Shown: positions 43,516 to 55,105 of the stretch, one piece after another
How positions within the stretch are numbered: position 1 is the stretch's first letter
How the letters are laid out: every line of letters starts with the position of its first letter
NCBI GenBank assembly: GCA_030737875.1
Contig: CM060911.1
Coordinates: 99,034,599-99,098,598, forward strand
Source of the DNA: Allium sativum
Taxonomy: Eukaryota; Streptophyta; Magnoliopsida; Asparagales; Amaryllidaceae
DNA length: 64,000 nucleotides
Direction: 5' to 3'
The notes under the pieces: generated by a model
The model's database searches: none
Told to the model about the DNA's origin: nothing
Seen by the model: only the letters and a program-made list of their open reading frames with translations
Translations under genes and position numbers: made by a program

Positions 43516-44514
43516 GTTGGTATCAGAGCTTTGGTTTACAGAGCTCGAGAACAAGACACATTAGAACCATACGAAAGAATTCATCAGATATTGGATTAGT
43601 AATATCTAATTAGAATGACTCGTTAGAGATAGGATCAGTAGTATCCTAGAACGAGTGTGAAGAGTATATGTTTCAAATGAAAACAATATTGTTTTAAAAA
43701 TTTAAATCATTTTATACGTATTTGAATATTTATTTATTTTGAATTTGGACAATCGAGTATATAAAGATTTCGCGTATACGCGTCATGAACGTATAGTCAA
43801 AGTTTTAATATACTGGATAGATATAGAGTCACATTCTAGACACCCGGGGATAATTCTGATGATGTGGCCACACCATCAGTAATTATGTTCGTATTTCGAA
43901 GGTGTGATATCTATATATTTCCATTAGACTGGTGTGAGAACCAAAACTTATATAGATAGATTTATTTGTTGTGAATTGGCATCAAAAACATGATTTTCTG
44001 TATATATGTATCAAAATTATGAATTTGAAACTCTAATTCACTAATTGATTGATGTTTGTGTTGTTTGTTTAGTTGTTTGATAATTTTGAACCATTTAGCC
44101 TAATTTTATCAAATATTGAATTGTATTGAAATTGGTCGCATTTGCTTGCATATTCATGTACTTACATTGAACAGGACATAGCAAGGAGGCTAGAGCAGAA
44201 AATAAAATTTGTTTGCCCGACAAATAGTTACATGTTTACTATAATTTACTGTTTTGTTTGGGTGATGATGATTTTATGAGCCTATTGGCTAGCCGCTTGG
44301 CTTTTTCTTTTTCTTTTTGAGATCAGAAGGCCTGTATGGCAATTTCGGGATTTTTCCATGGCTCGCGGTGCAGGGGAGGTTATGGCGAAATTTTTCGAAA
44401 ATTTAAGGTATTAGCCAAATTTTTGAAGAATTTGAAAATTCTCAGAAATTGAAAAGTTGGAGAATGGAGGCCAGATCGAACGTAGAGTTGATTAATCAAA
44501 CCACTTTCGACTTA
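43516..44514 (+). mobile_element. LARD-B internal domain, 3'-truncated
   Basis: Starts with the primer site TGGTATCAGAGC (43518-43529). It keeps the leader stem-loop (43618-43656), the hairpin CTGATGATGTGG (43856-43867) with CCACACCATCAG (43868-43879, one mismatch) and the TTTGCCCGACAAATAG block near 44213. It breaks off at about 44514 inside the ACTTTCGACTT segment, before the polypurine tract, where minus-strand gypsy sequence begins. No coding frame. Confidence 0.75.
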
Positions 44515-44570
44515 TATAACAACCAATGATTCAAATAGACAACCCCTATTCATGCCAAGCGAGGGGGTAT

Positions 44571-44578
44571 TTATAAGT
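44571..44578 (-). promoter_or_regulatory. TATA-like box of the minus-strand LTR
   Basis: On the minus strand this reads TTATAAATAC, a canonical plant TATA form, and it is kept at 63112-63119 in the other LTR although flanks diverge. Likely promoter of the old element; start site not determined. Confidence 0.35.
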
Positions 44579-45893
44579 GGACTTGGTAGGCATCAACCCA
44601 AAATTTCATATCCCAGGAGTGGTTCTGATCCCAGGATTGGAACAACTCCCTGGGATTTAGCAAAAATTCAAGTAGTTATTGAAAATTAATATCCTGGCCA
44701 GAGTGCTGAAAATAATCGATCAGCAAGTATAGATCGTCCAAAATAGCATGATCTGCATGCTTTGGTCACTTGCCAGATCAGGAAAGAAAATTTGTATCTC
44801 AGGATTCTCGATCCTAGGATAGCAAATCACCAAAGCTGCTAAGATCGAAGTGCATAAGCACTTTTAAGTGATCTATAAGTGTCGATCAAGTAGTTTCCAA
44901 TTTTCTAGATCCAAGCCGAACTTTGTATCCCAAAGTGTTTATCAAGCCCCAGAAATCCTTGATCAGCACAATGCATGCAAGCCATTTCCAATGATCGCTT
45001 CTATGCGATCATCCTTTTTTGAACGTGGCAAAGTCCTGGGAGTATTTCATATACCAGGGATATGAAAACGTATTTTGTATCCCAGGGATATGAAATACGG
45101 ATTCGTATCTGTTCCATGCCAGGCATACGAAATCCCGATCCTCCTTTTCTTGTGCCAAATCCGAGTTTTTCCTATGTTTTGGGTGATCAATACGAGGTGC
45201 TCAGTTGTTTTTAGGTGATTAACATGAGAGTGTAGCTTACCATGGCAGTTTTTGAGCTAAGTTTTATGGGTGATCTAGTTGATGCGATCCCTCATTTCAG
45301 GTGATCAACACGTATTTGGCACGCGTTTTTAAGATGATCCGATCTAAGAGTTTAACTATATTTCCAATTCGATTCTGAGCACTTCGCAAATTCAACTAAA
45401 TCGCTTCGTGCTTCCAAGAGAACATATTCGAGTCTTGAGTACTTCAAAAACCGTGAATCCACTGTGTGGCTACTTTGCCAAATATCGGATCAACACTTTA
45501 CCGCCAAAACATGTCTTCCTTGAAAAAAGGGAGATGTGTTTTGTGATAAATCCAAAAATCCAAGAAGTCGTAAACCCAAAGAAATTCGTGTAGAAATCTA
45601 ATAGCTGAGAACTAGAAAGCCAAAGGCCACGATCATGCCAGATCGTATTCATGGAACGCCAGAAATCCAGAAAACCAAAGAAAACTGATGACCACTCTGA
45701 AATGTGAGAACCATAAAACCAAGGCCAAAGAGACTCGACGATCGCTCCAGATCATATTATGAGAGGTAATCAAGATAATCGTAATAACTAAGAGTCCAGA
45801 ATAACCCAAAATCCAGAAAACCATAATATACTATAACCATATAACCAAACTAGATGATCGAACGAGTCTAAAAGCCGGAATAACCAACAGCCA

Positions 45894-46245
45894 GATGAGT
45901 CCAAGTTTCCCTTGCCAAAATCTGACAAGAGGACCAAGGATAAGTCAAAATAATCAATAACCAGATAACTAGATGAGTCCAAGACGCCCGTGCCAACACC
46001 TAGCAAAAGGACCAAGGATAAGATAGAAGAGTCCAAGATGCCCTTGCTAGACTGTGACAAGAGGACCATTGGAAGGCCAAAAGAGTCCAAGATGCTCTTG
46101 CCAGAGTCTGACAAGAAAAACTATTGGAAATCCAGAAGAGTCTAAGACACCATTACTAGGGTGTGACAAGAGGACTATTGGAAAACCATATCAATCCAAG
46201 ACACTCTTGCTAGGGTATGGCAAGAGGACCATTAGAAAAGCCAAA
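45894..46245 (-). repeat. Degenerate tandem array, 50-65-bp unit
   Basis: Six imperfect units with the pattern GAGTCCAAGATGCCCTTGCC, then a short spacer, then GACAAGAGGACCATTGGAAA. Lies in the 3' part of the old minus-strand element, possibly in its LTR. Confidence 0.7.
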
Positions 46246-46639
46246 TGGGTAGGGGCCTACTTGCCACTATGCAAGGTGGCCTTGCCAAGTCCTAACAAGA
46301 CAACCCTCCCCTTCCTAAGCAAAGACCTTACTTGAGGACCAGGATTTTTATACTTAATGAGTAAAGTACTTACTACGCCAAGTCCTTAAAGTTTGAAATT
46401 CTAATTCCAGGTTTCCTTACTTCGCAAGCGGCATCCTGACAGGCAAAGTAATTTTTATTAAAGTTTTCACTATTTGAGTTTTTAATAAACTCGGAGGAAA
46501 ACATATCGGTTTATTTTCAAGAAGAGAGCACGCTTAGGGGTAATGACCTAATCACGTACGTGGATGAATCAACTTAGCGACTATCAATTTCAAATTCATT
46601 AAATTCTATCAAGTTTGAAGGGGATGAGCTAGCGTATGG

Positions 46640-47270
46640 CATAGAGCATGCCTAGGGTCGCACTCGTCCCCGTATATGGGTAGGCCGACGTAGCCATCCT
46701 TAAGCCAGAAAATGAAAAGTGAACGAAAGAGATTGAATGGTTTATCACTAATAAAGAGAACGCCTAGGGATTAAGGCCTAATATCGTACATGGGTAGGCA
46801 TGCTTAGCCCTCCAAAATCCTGAGCCAGGTAATTAGAAATGAGTGAAATGCCTAAGGATTAAGGCCTAATTCCGTACATGGGTAGACAAACTTAGCCCTA
46901 TAAAATCCCAAGCTAGATAACCAAAATGAAAGTAGGAGGTCAGATGGTTTATTGTCTACAAAGAGCATGCCTAGGGATTAAGGCCATATCCCATACATGG
47001 GTAGCTAGGCTTTGGCCCTCCGAACTACCAAGCTGGGTGAATCCAGAGACGAGTGTAAGAGATTGGATGGTTTTTCATCCACAAAGTGCATGCCTATGGA
47101 TTAAGGCTTAATCCCGTACATGGGTAAGAGGGCTAAGGCCCTCCACCGTCCTATAATCATGTAAACCAAAGTGATTAGTTAATTGTGAGGCAGATGGTTT
47201 ATGGCCAGGTACAAAGCACAGTGGGGGATTAAGTCCTAATCCCGTACATGTGTGATTCGACCAAATGTCG
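46640..47270 (-). repeat. Degenerate tandem array, 100-130-bp unit
   Basis: Six units each containing GCATGCCTAGGGATTAAGG followed by CCTAATCCCGTACATGGGTA, near 46651, 46756, 46856, 46968, 47089 and 47221. No coding capacity recognised. Confidence 0.7.
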
Positions 47271-47716
47271 TTCATAGCCGGTAAACCAGAAGTGTAATAT
47301 CTAGAAGCATAACATTCAGGATGCCAAAACCAATATAACCAGAATCCAAAGACAGAAAACTAGAGTTTTAATCACTAAGTAGCCAAAGTACGTAAGCCAA
47401 AGACCAGAATAAAAGTAGGTTCACATCCATAAACCAAGAAACCAAAATACCAGAAAGCCAAAAGTATAAATGCCATAAACCAAAAGATAGAATTCTAAAG
47501 ACCTTAATCCGCAAAAATCCACAGTGTAGAAAGATGAAAAGTCGATAAACTAAAAGCAAGGAGAACCAGAATCCAAGAAGTTCAAAATCCAAGAGTCACA
47601 GAGGTCAGAAAATCCAAAAAGCCACATTAGTTGATGGCCAAACCGCCGGAACTATGTCCCGGTCCATTCCTGTCTCGAGTCGAAGTAGTAAGTCGTGCTT
47701 GTCTTACAACTCGATT

Positions 47717-47994
47717 CTAAAAGAATTTTGCTAACTCGCCGCATCTAATATGTTCTTCAATCACATCCCCGAGATGCCTACAATCATTGGTGTTGTGACC
47801 ATCCAGGTGATGGAACAAGCAGTGCCTTCCAGATCCTTTTTTTTTCTGGGTCGACTCGCTTACCGGAAGCTTTCTGAAGGGAGTAACTGGGTGAACTTCC
47901 AGATAAATCTCTTCTAGTGTAAAAGTAATCTCCACGCATGAAGGGAATTTAGGTTGATTCCATGTATTCCGATCATTGCGAGGAGCAACCTTTC
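47717..47994 (-). pseudogene. Gag C-terminal remnant of the minus-strand gypsy element
   Basis: Reads on the minus strand through FTLEEIYLEVHPVTPFRKLP to a zinc-binding-like motif (HCLFHHLDGHNTNDC), followed by RHLGDVIEEHIRCGELAKFF and a stop. The pattern CxFHxxxGHxTxxC followed by IEExIxxGxLxxF is characteristic of gag in plant Tat/Athila-type gypsy elements. The frame is cut at 47994 by the LARD-B insertion and continues at 61175, after target copy CTTTC. Confidence 0.75.
47990..47994 (+). other. Target site duplication CTTTC, left (LARD-B)
   Basis: CTTTC before the 5' LTR, repeated at 61175-61179. Confidence 0.9.
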
Positions 47995-50900
47995 TGTAAC
48001 AACCCGGAAATGCGAGCAAGTTTAAAATTTTTATTTTGGCAATTTTAACAAATTTTGATTATTTAAAATGAATTATTTTAAATAATATCGACGAGAAATT
48101 TGTTTTGAATAGAATTAGAACGTATATATTTATATAAGTCATCGTCAGAATATAAAAATTTATTTATATATATAAAAGGAATTGAAAATGGCGCGGTAGT
48201 TCGATAATTCGGTTTCAAACTTCAATTGAATGTACCGGGTGCAAAATAAACCGGATTTTAGTGAAACCAAAAATAATAGAATCTATTTGAGAATATCTTT
48301 CCAGTGAATCCAAAAAATCGAAATTTCAGAGCGGGAATCAAAAGACATGTCTAAATGAAAATTCCGAATAGTTGTTATGGAATTCTGGCCCTTAAAAATG
48401 GAAATTTTGCACACGACCTCGGATTTCGACGAAACCACTTTTGTTGGATCTGCGATGTCAAGTTATTGCTAGGTTTCAAATTTCATAATTTTTCAAATCA
48501 ATATGTGAGCGTGGCGAAGGAAAACACGTTTGACCAGTTTTAGTTGATTTTAATCGACTGGAAAATGGCCATTTTTCAAACGGTCTCAGAATTTGACGAA
48601 ATCAATTTTGTTGGGACCGTATTGTCGGTACAAATCTAGAAAATATTTTTTAGGAATTTTGAGAGGTAGTATGTGGCCCCGGTGATTTGAAATGTACGTT
48701 TAAAATTGAATATATAGAGTTATATTTTGATTTTGATGAAAACTGATCGAAACGATCAAATTGACCTACGATACGTATCCTATTGTGTTCGGAATGGGGG
48801 TAATTAGCTATGGACGACAGACGGTGGGTCCCGTTTCAAGGTCAAAATAAAAAGGTACCTTTTTGAAATTAAAAATTATAAAATAAATATAATATATATT
48901 GTAAATCCCTTTATCCCTCCCTTCTCACTTCAAAGTCAAACCATCAGTTAAAAAAAATTCGAGACCTCGTTCTTCCTAGCCACCGTGCCGCCACTGGTGG
49001 TACCCACCGCCTCCGCCCTCCTCCTTCGTCCCCGCCCCTCCCCTCTTCTGCTCGCCCTCCTCCTCTCTCCTCCCCGTTGAAATCGCCGCTCCCAAATCAC
49101 CTGAATCGAACGACGCCCTAGCCCGACCCGCCTCCTCAGCGCCTCCCCCTCCAATCTCCGCCTTCCCTTCCCCTCGGCGGTGCCACAGACCCACCGCCCC
49201 CGGCAGCTCCGAGCCTCCCCCAGTCCGTCAACTCCACCTCCTCCGTTTGATTAACTGTAAGCTTTTATTATTTGTTTTATTATTTTTTTTCTTTTCTTTC
49301 TTCTTTTCAATGATTTTTACGATGTTAAAGTAATGATTTTAGTAAAGTAAAAGTCGGATTTTTAGCAAAGTAAAGGTCAAATTTTTAACATAAAAAGGTT
49401 AGATTTTTAATTAGTAAATGTTGAGATTTTTATAACAAAAAAAGACGGGATTTTTATTAAAGCGAAGACGGGATTTTTATTAAAGCAAAGATGGCATATT
49501 TATTAAAGCAAAGACATGATTTTTATTAAAGCAAAGGCGTGATTTTAATTTATAACAAAGGCGAAATTTTTATATTATAGAGAGTTTAGAAATATGATTT
49601 TTATATGTGTAGCGAAATAAAAATTCGATTTTTATTATATATATGTTGAAATAAAAATGTGATTTTTATAATGATGAAATGAAAGGGTGAAATCTTTATA
49701 TAGAGAATAGCGTGATAAAAATATAATCTTTATTATATGAACATCGTTGTAAAAATAGAATTTTCATCCATATGGCGTGATAATAAAAATGTGATTTTCA
49801 TACACATAGCAACAATATAAAAATGTGATTTTATATATGTAGTGGCTACGGGCAACAAAAGTGATGAAAGGCGAGCACCGTGAAGATGTTCTACATAAGA
49901 AGAGTCGTGGCATTTGGATTATCTATTTGTGAGAACTTCTCACTTTAAATCTTCTTTTCTAGTTAAAAATATATACTAGGATGCAGACCCATCATCCACA
50001 GACCATGGGTGGCTTGTATGTTTGATTGTTTGTTGTGATGAAAATTGATTGTGTGATGTGAAATAAAATATTTATATAGTTAAAAATATTTTATAGTTAA
50101 AAATATTGTTTTTAACATGTGTGTGTGAATAAAAATATGTGTTTGTTGATTTGAAACCCCACACGGGTGTTGGGATGATATTTGAAGTCCACTAATCCCG
50201 ATTGATTAGTTGTATGTCGATCGATTGATTGACAGGCTGTAATAAGCGTTAGATATCTATATTTGATGCTTATATAGTGTGGTGCACTTTGGATGATGAT
50301 TGATTATTTATTGTTGTGATTATATACATGTGTTGTATGAAATCCATATAATTAACATTATATGGTAATTGATTGGGCCTCATTCCAATTGGGAAAATAA
50401 AGAATAGAATGAAGTATATATTCATGTGTTGAATAGAATAAATAATCATGTGTTGAAAGAAATATTTTAACAATAAACTTTACATCTTTATCATATTCAA
50501 AGTTAGAAACTAACTGGAAAATAGATAAATGAGTGGTTTCCTGGGTATTGATCTGATATTGGTTTCGGCCTTCGGCATTAATACTTAGGGAATCATTCTC
50601 TTACTACTTTACAGTTGGAATCTGATTTGAAAATCAAACGATAGATACCATAGTTTTATAAAATATATTAAATAATATAAATAGTCATGTGTTGACAGTT
50701 CTCATGTGTTGAGAATATTCTTGTGTTGAAAGAAATATGTATTCATGTGTTGAAAGAAATATATATTCATGTGTTGAATAGAATAAATATTCATTTATTG
50801 AATAGAATAACGAATTTATTGAAATATATAAAGCCGTGTTGATTAGAGTTGCGCCATTTTGACGTGAACGATATTTATATCGATTTTATTCATTTTTAAA

Positions 50901-53900
50901 ATGAATATAGAGAAGGAAGTGATTTCAAAATATAACGTTTTGAAAATGTTATCATTTATATAGTAATGATATGAAATATTCAATTTTGATTTGAAATTGA
51001 ATTTGTTTTGAAAACGAATTTAAAACAATTTATAAAATACGTTTTGAATTAAAATCGATGAAATATAGATAATATATATATATATTATATATAATGGCCT
51101 GAATAGAACGCGCCGTGCTGCGGCAGTTCGTGAATTTCGACCATTGACTTCGAATTGACGTTGCGGGAGATCCGACCATTGGATTCTCCTAAAACCAGAA
51201 CTGTTGGGTTCGTATCGAAAAGATCTTTCTAACGAATATTTGAAATTAGAAATCTAACGGTTGGATTTGGAATTATGTCCAAATCAAATTTGGAAAAGGT
51301 CGCTGTAAGTGCAGTTCGATGGCCGTTGATGGAAATCGGCTGTACGGGCCTTGATAAAATTATTAAAAATATCTATAATTTGTGTAATATCATAAGAAAT
51401 GATTTGTGAAGAACTGGGATGAAAATCTCCACATTTGAAAAGCTAAAAATAGAATTTTATCTAAATGAACTAGTTTTGAACTAGAATTAAAATCAATTTA
51501 TTTTTGAAATAAATAAATTGAATTTGAAAGTGGTTTTGAAAATAATCAGAATTTCCAATACATGAATTGGACTGGAGTTGAATCGAAGTTATCTTCGGAA
51601 TATTTCGATGTTGGATTTCGTGACTATACAGATATTGTTTTGGGAATTTGAAAGATATAATTTATATCGTTATTTCCAATACGATATTTGTTGGTTTAAG
51701 AATTTGATATTGAATATAAGCCGGTATATTTTCTATTTAGAGCCTTGTATTTAATATCAAATGTGATTTGGGTTTGTCGTGAGTGGTGTTTTCATTAACA
51801 CCGATTCTTAAGCCCAATAGAGAAAAAGATTAAATCTTTCTATTTAGATTTAATGAAGTGTACCAATTAAATAATGTTTAATTGGAATTGAATTTAAATG
51901 TGATTTTGGGTTTATCGTGAACCGTGTTTTAGATGACATTGGTTCATTAAACCAGTTAAAGACAGAATATTGATTTTTGAAAGGATTAAATCTAAGTGGA
52001 GTTTTAATGAATCTGTAATTAGATTGAAATGTGAATTGTTAATTTAAATTATCAAATTTGGAAATTGATCGAGAATGGAGTATCACCAGTTTTGCTCCAA
52101 AGCGATAGTTAAATCTTTAATTATATTTGAACGTGAAACGGTAATTAATTTTACCGATATCACCGTGGTGTTAGATATGGTGTATTACCAGTTTTGTTCC
52201 ATGAGATAAATAGGTTGGGATTGGGAAATAAAATAAACAATTACTTCGGTGTGGTTCGCTAATCCCGACTAGTTTGGAAAACCATAATATGGTTTGAAAT
52301 GATATCCAAAGGAAGATTAAAGAATAAATTTAGAAGAATTTATCTTGGATAAATTCAGTGGGAACCTTTCCCTAAGAATGTGAAATCTTTTGAATAAAAG
52401 AATATTATGAATTGGAATGAGGCTTAGGTTGTGTTTGTTTAACACGTGTTTATTATATACGTGGGTTATTCGGAAAGGCCGGGTTTATACCCATTCTGAA
52501 TAACCGATTCGACGATATGTCGAAGATGAAGACGGTGGTTGAAGACCAGAGGCCTTCACATCGTTTGGGTGATTACTGATGATCTTGATTGGGCTGTACA
52601 CCCAAGATGAGGGAATCAGTTGGTGATCGTCGAGACGTACTTGGAGATTGATGGATTTGCGAGGAAAGTACCTCAGGTTTCGTTCAGACACAGAACGAAC
52701 TTGTAAATGGATTGTGTGTCTGACATTGGATTTTATTCTGGGTTGATTGATCTCTATTAAATATACATTTGTTTGGCGGTGGAGAATTTATTCTCTTGCT
52801 TAACACCCTTCTCTGAGACGTACGAGCTCAGAGGTTGTATATCGATGGACATCAGTCACATGGAGTGAATTGCCAGTGTGGCACGCGTAAGTGGCAATTG
52901 ATCAAGGCTTCTGTTGAAAAGCAAAGTCTTGTGGTTGATGATCAAAGCACGGCCTGTGTGGCGCAGCTTTGTGTATAGCGTGAATTCGCGAGCCTCACAC
53001 CTCGGTATGAGTCAAAAACGGGATAGTGACTGCAGGGAGAGCATGACGTTTCTTTCTAGCTATGGGTGGTGTCAGTGCTTAAACTGACTGACATTTATAT
53101 ACTTTTCACTTGTGTGGTTGTTGGATACGAGGTGCCTCGGATATAGGTCTGTTAGGACTGGGAAACGTGTGTTCAGGAATAACTAATCCTCAAAAGTAAG
53201 AGAGGACCACCCTGAAGATCCAAGGATTGCTGTGTGCGGTCCTGGGACATTTGCTAGAGTGTCTCGAACGGAGAGGAGCTTTCTCCTTGCCTCGACTCAT
53301 GACCGAAATCCAATTTCCAATACGTGATATTGCGGTTTTAATGGTACAACTAGTATGGCGACATGATATATGGTATCCATGCCATCTATGATTGATATTT
53401 ATGATTGAAATTGTTTTGACACTATACACCTATAATATTATCAAATGATTTGTTTTAAACGTACCAAGCATGTTTGGTTATTATAAGGGAAAACCCTATC
53501 CTCCGGCTTGCGTTGCATTATGTGATGGGACCTGGGTCTTATAATAGCTTCATTTTTCCAAAAAGCATTGAGCTGTTTTGTTATGTGCACTAGTGTTCTT
53601 GGGAGGAATTCCGTTCCGTGTTATACGGCGTGGTCTCTTGAATTACTCTTCTTTAAAGTTAAAATAATAACTATTTTAGTTCTCATACCAGTCACATGAC
53701 TGACCTGGAGTTTATTGTTTTAACCTAAACTCTGGGTGCCCCTATTTTCCACAAGGGCAGCTAGTAGTTTTGGTTTTGCAGATTTATATTCACAAGATCC
53801 TGATTTACATCTGGAACGATGCTCGGAAAGCTCTGTATCCGTGTATTACTTTCAGTTGTGTTTTGTATTATTTTTCCACTGCAATACTGTATTTTAATCT

Positions 53901-54062
53901 CTGATATTCTTTGTTGTATAATATTTATTCATACTCTGTATATTCTTGTATTCTGATGGAATTGTTGTAATAACAATGAAATGTTCTTCTGTTTCCGTTC
54001 TGATTCGTCTTGTCCTCAATTCAATCCGGGTTTTCCTTCACGGGGAAGTTCAGGTCGTCTCA
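47995..54062 (+). repeat. LARD-B 5' LTR
   Basis: Contains TATA-like A/T sequence (about 48878-48900), a CT-rich leader to the 5' splice site at 49257, degenerate 25-bp repeats with ATTTTTATTAAAGCAAAGAC (49440-49560), TTCATGTGTTGAA repeats (50408-50820), a TA palindrome (about 51066-51092), paired arms at 52464-52505 and the 3' splice site AG at 53780-53781. The GGTGCT hairpin present in other copies is deleted near 49987, and GAGGCGCCTC has become GAGGTGCCTC. Confidence 0.9.
48870..49256 (+). promoter_or_regulatory. LARD-B LTR promoter, CT-rich leader and 5' splice site
   Basis: ATAAAATAAATATAATATA precedes a leader that is rich in C and T and unusually GC-rich for this window (about 48965-49250). 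It ends at TTAACTGTAAGCTT (GT at 49257-49258). The putative intron to 53781 is 4525 bp. The 3' LTR repeats this at 55970-56364 (GT at 56365, AG at 60895-60896). Confidence 0.45.
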
Positions 54063-55105
54063 GTTTGGTATCAGAGTTTTGGTTTACAGAGCTCGAGAAC
54101 AAGACACATTAGAGCCATACGAAAGAATTCATCAGATATTGGATTAGTAAAATCCAATTAGAATGACTCGTTAGAGATAGGATCAGTAGTATCCAAGAAC
54201 GAGTGTGAAGAGTATGTTTTTAAAGTGAAAACAAATTTTGTTTTGAAATTTAAATCGTTTTATACATATTTGAATAATTTATTTATATTGATTTGGACAA
54301 TCTAGTATATAAAGGTTTTGCCTATACACGTCATGAATGTATATTCGAAGTTTTAATATATTGGATAGATATAGAATCACGCTCTAGTCGCACAGACCTG
54401 ATTCTGATGATTGACGAGTCATCATCAGTAAATGTGTTCGTGTTTCGAAGGTGCGATATCTATATATTTCCATTAGACTGGTGTGAGAACCAAAATATAG
54501 TTAGAATATGTTGTTGTGATTTGGCATCAAAACATGATTTTCTGTATATATAGCAAATTATGAATTTGAAACGTTAATTCATGAAACGATTGATGGTTGT
54601 GTTGTTTGTCTATTTGTTTGAAATTTTAAACCATTTAGCCTAATTGAACCGAATATTGAATTATATTGAAAATTAGTCGCATTTGCTTGCATAAATATAT
54701 GTACTTACATTGAACAGGTCATAGCAAGGAGGCTAGAGCAGAAGAATAAAATTGTTTGCCCGACAAATAGGTACAAGTTTACCATAATTTACTGTTTTGT
54801 TTGTGTGATGATGATTTTATTAGCCGATTGGTTAGCCGCTTGGCTTTTTCTTTTTCTTTGGAGTTGAAGAAGGCCATGGGAGGCTATATGAAATATCCCG
54901 AAGTCCCCGGTGCAGGGGAGGTTATGGCGAAATTTTTCGGAAATTCAGGGTGTTAGCCAAATTTTTGAACAATTTGAAAAGTTCTTAGAAACTGAAAAGT
55001 TGAAGAACTTAAGTCGTAGCGAAAATAATGGAAGTTGAGTTGATTTATTAAACAACTTTCGGCTTCGTTCCTTTTTGGGGATGAAAAGTTTTAAGTGGGG
55101 GAGAA
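54063..55105 (+). other. LARD-B internal domain (complete element)
   Basis: 1043 bp. Primer site variant TGGTATCAGAGT (54066-54077), leader stem-loop ACTCGTT (54166-54172) with AACGAGT (54198-54204), hairpin CTGATGATTGAC (54404-54415) with GTCATCATCAG (54418-54428, one bulge), conserved TTTGCCCGACAAATAGGTAC (54756-54775), a CTTTTTCTTTTTCTTT tract, and the polypurine tract AAGTGGGGGAGAA. A possible 86-codon frame (54293-54553) is not kept in the other copies. Confidence 0.8.

Larger units (their letters stand above)
44515..47716 (-). mobile_element. Old minus-strand gypsy element, LTR and 3' non-coding part
   Basis: The part from about 44520 to 45450 is homologous, with many differences, to 63065-63965 (for example ACAACCCCTATTCATGCCAA against CCAACCCCTATTTTTGCCAA). 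The two are therefore the LTRs of one element read on the minus strand. This left (3') LTR lacks about 0.5 kb of its terminal part, lost at the 44514 junction. Further right come two tandem arrays (45894-46245 and 46640-47270) and CCAAAA-rich sequence (47300-47640). I cannot place the LTR/internal boundary because the partner runs off the window. Confidence 0.6.
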
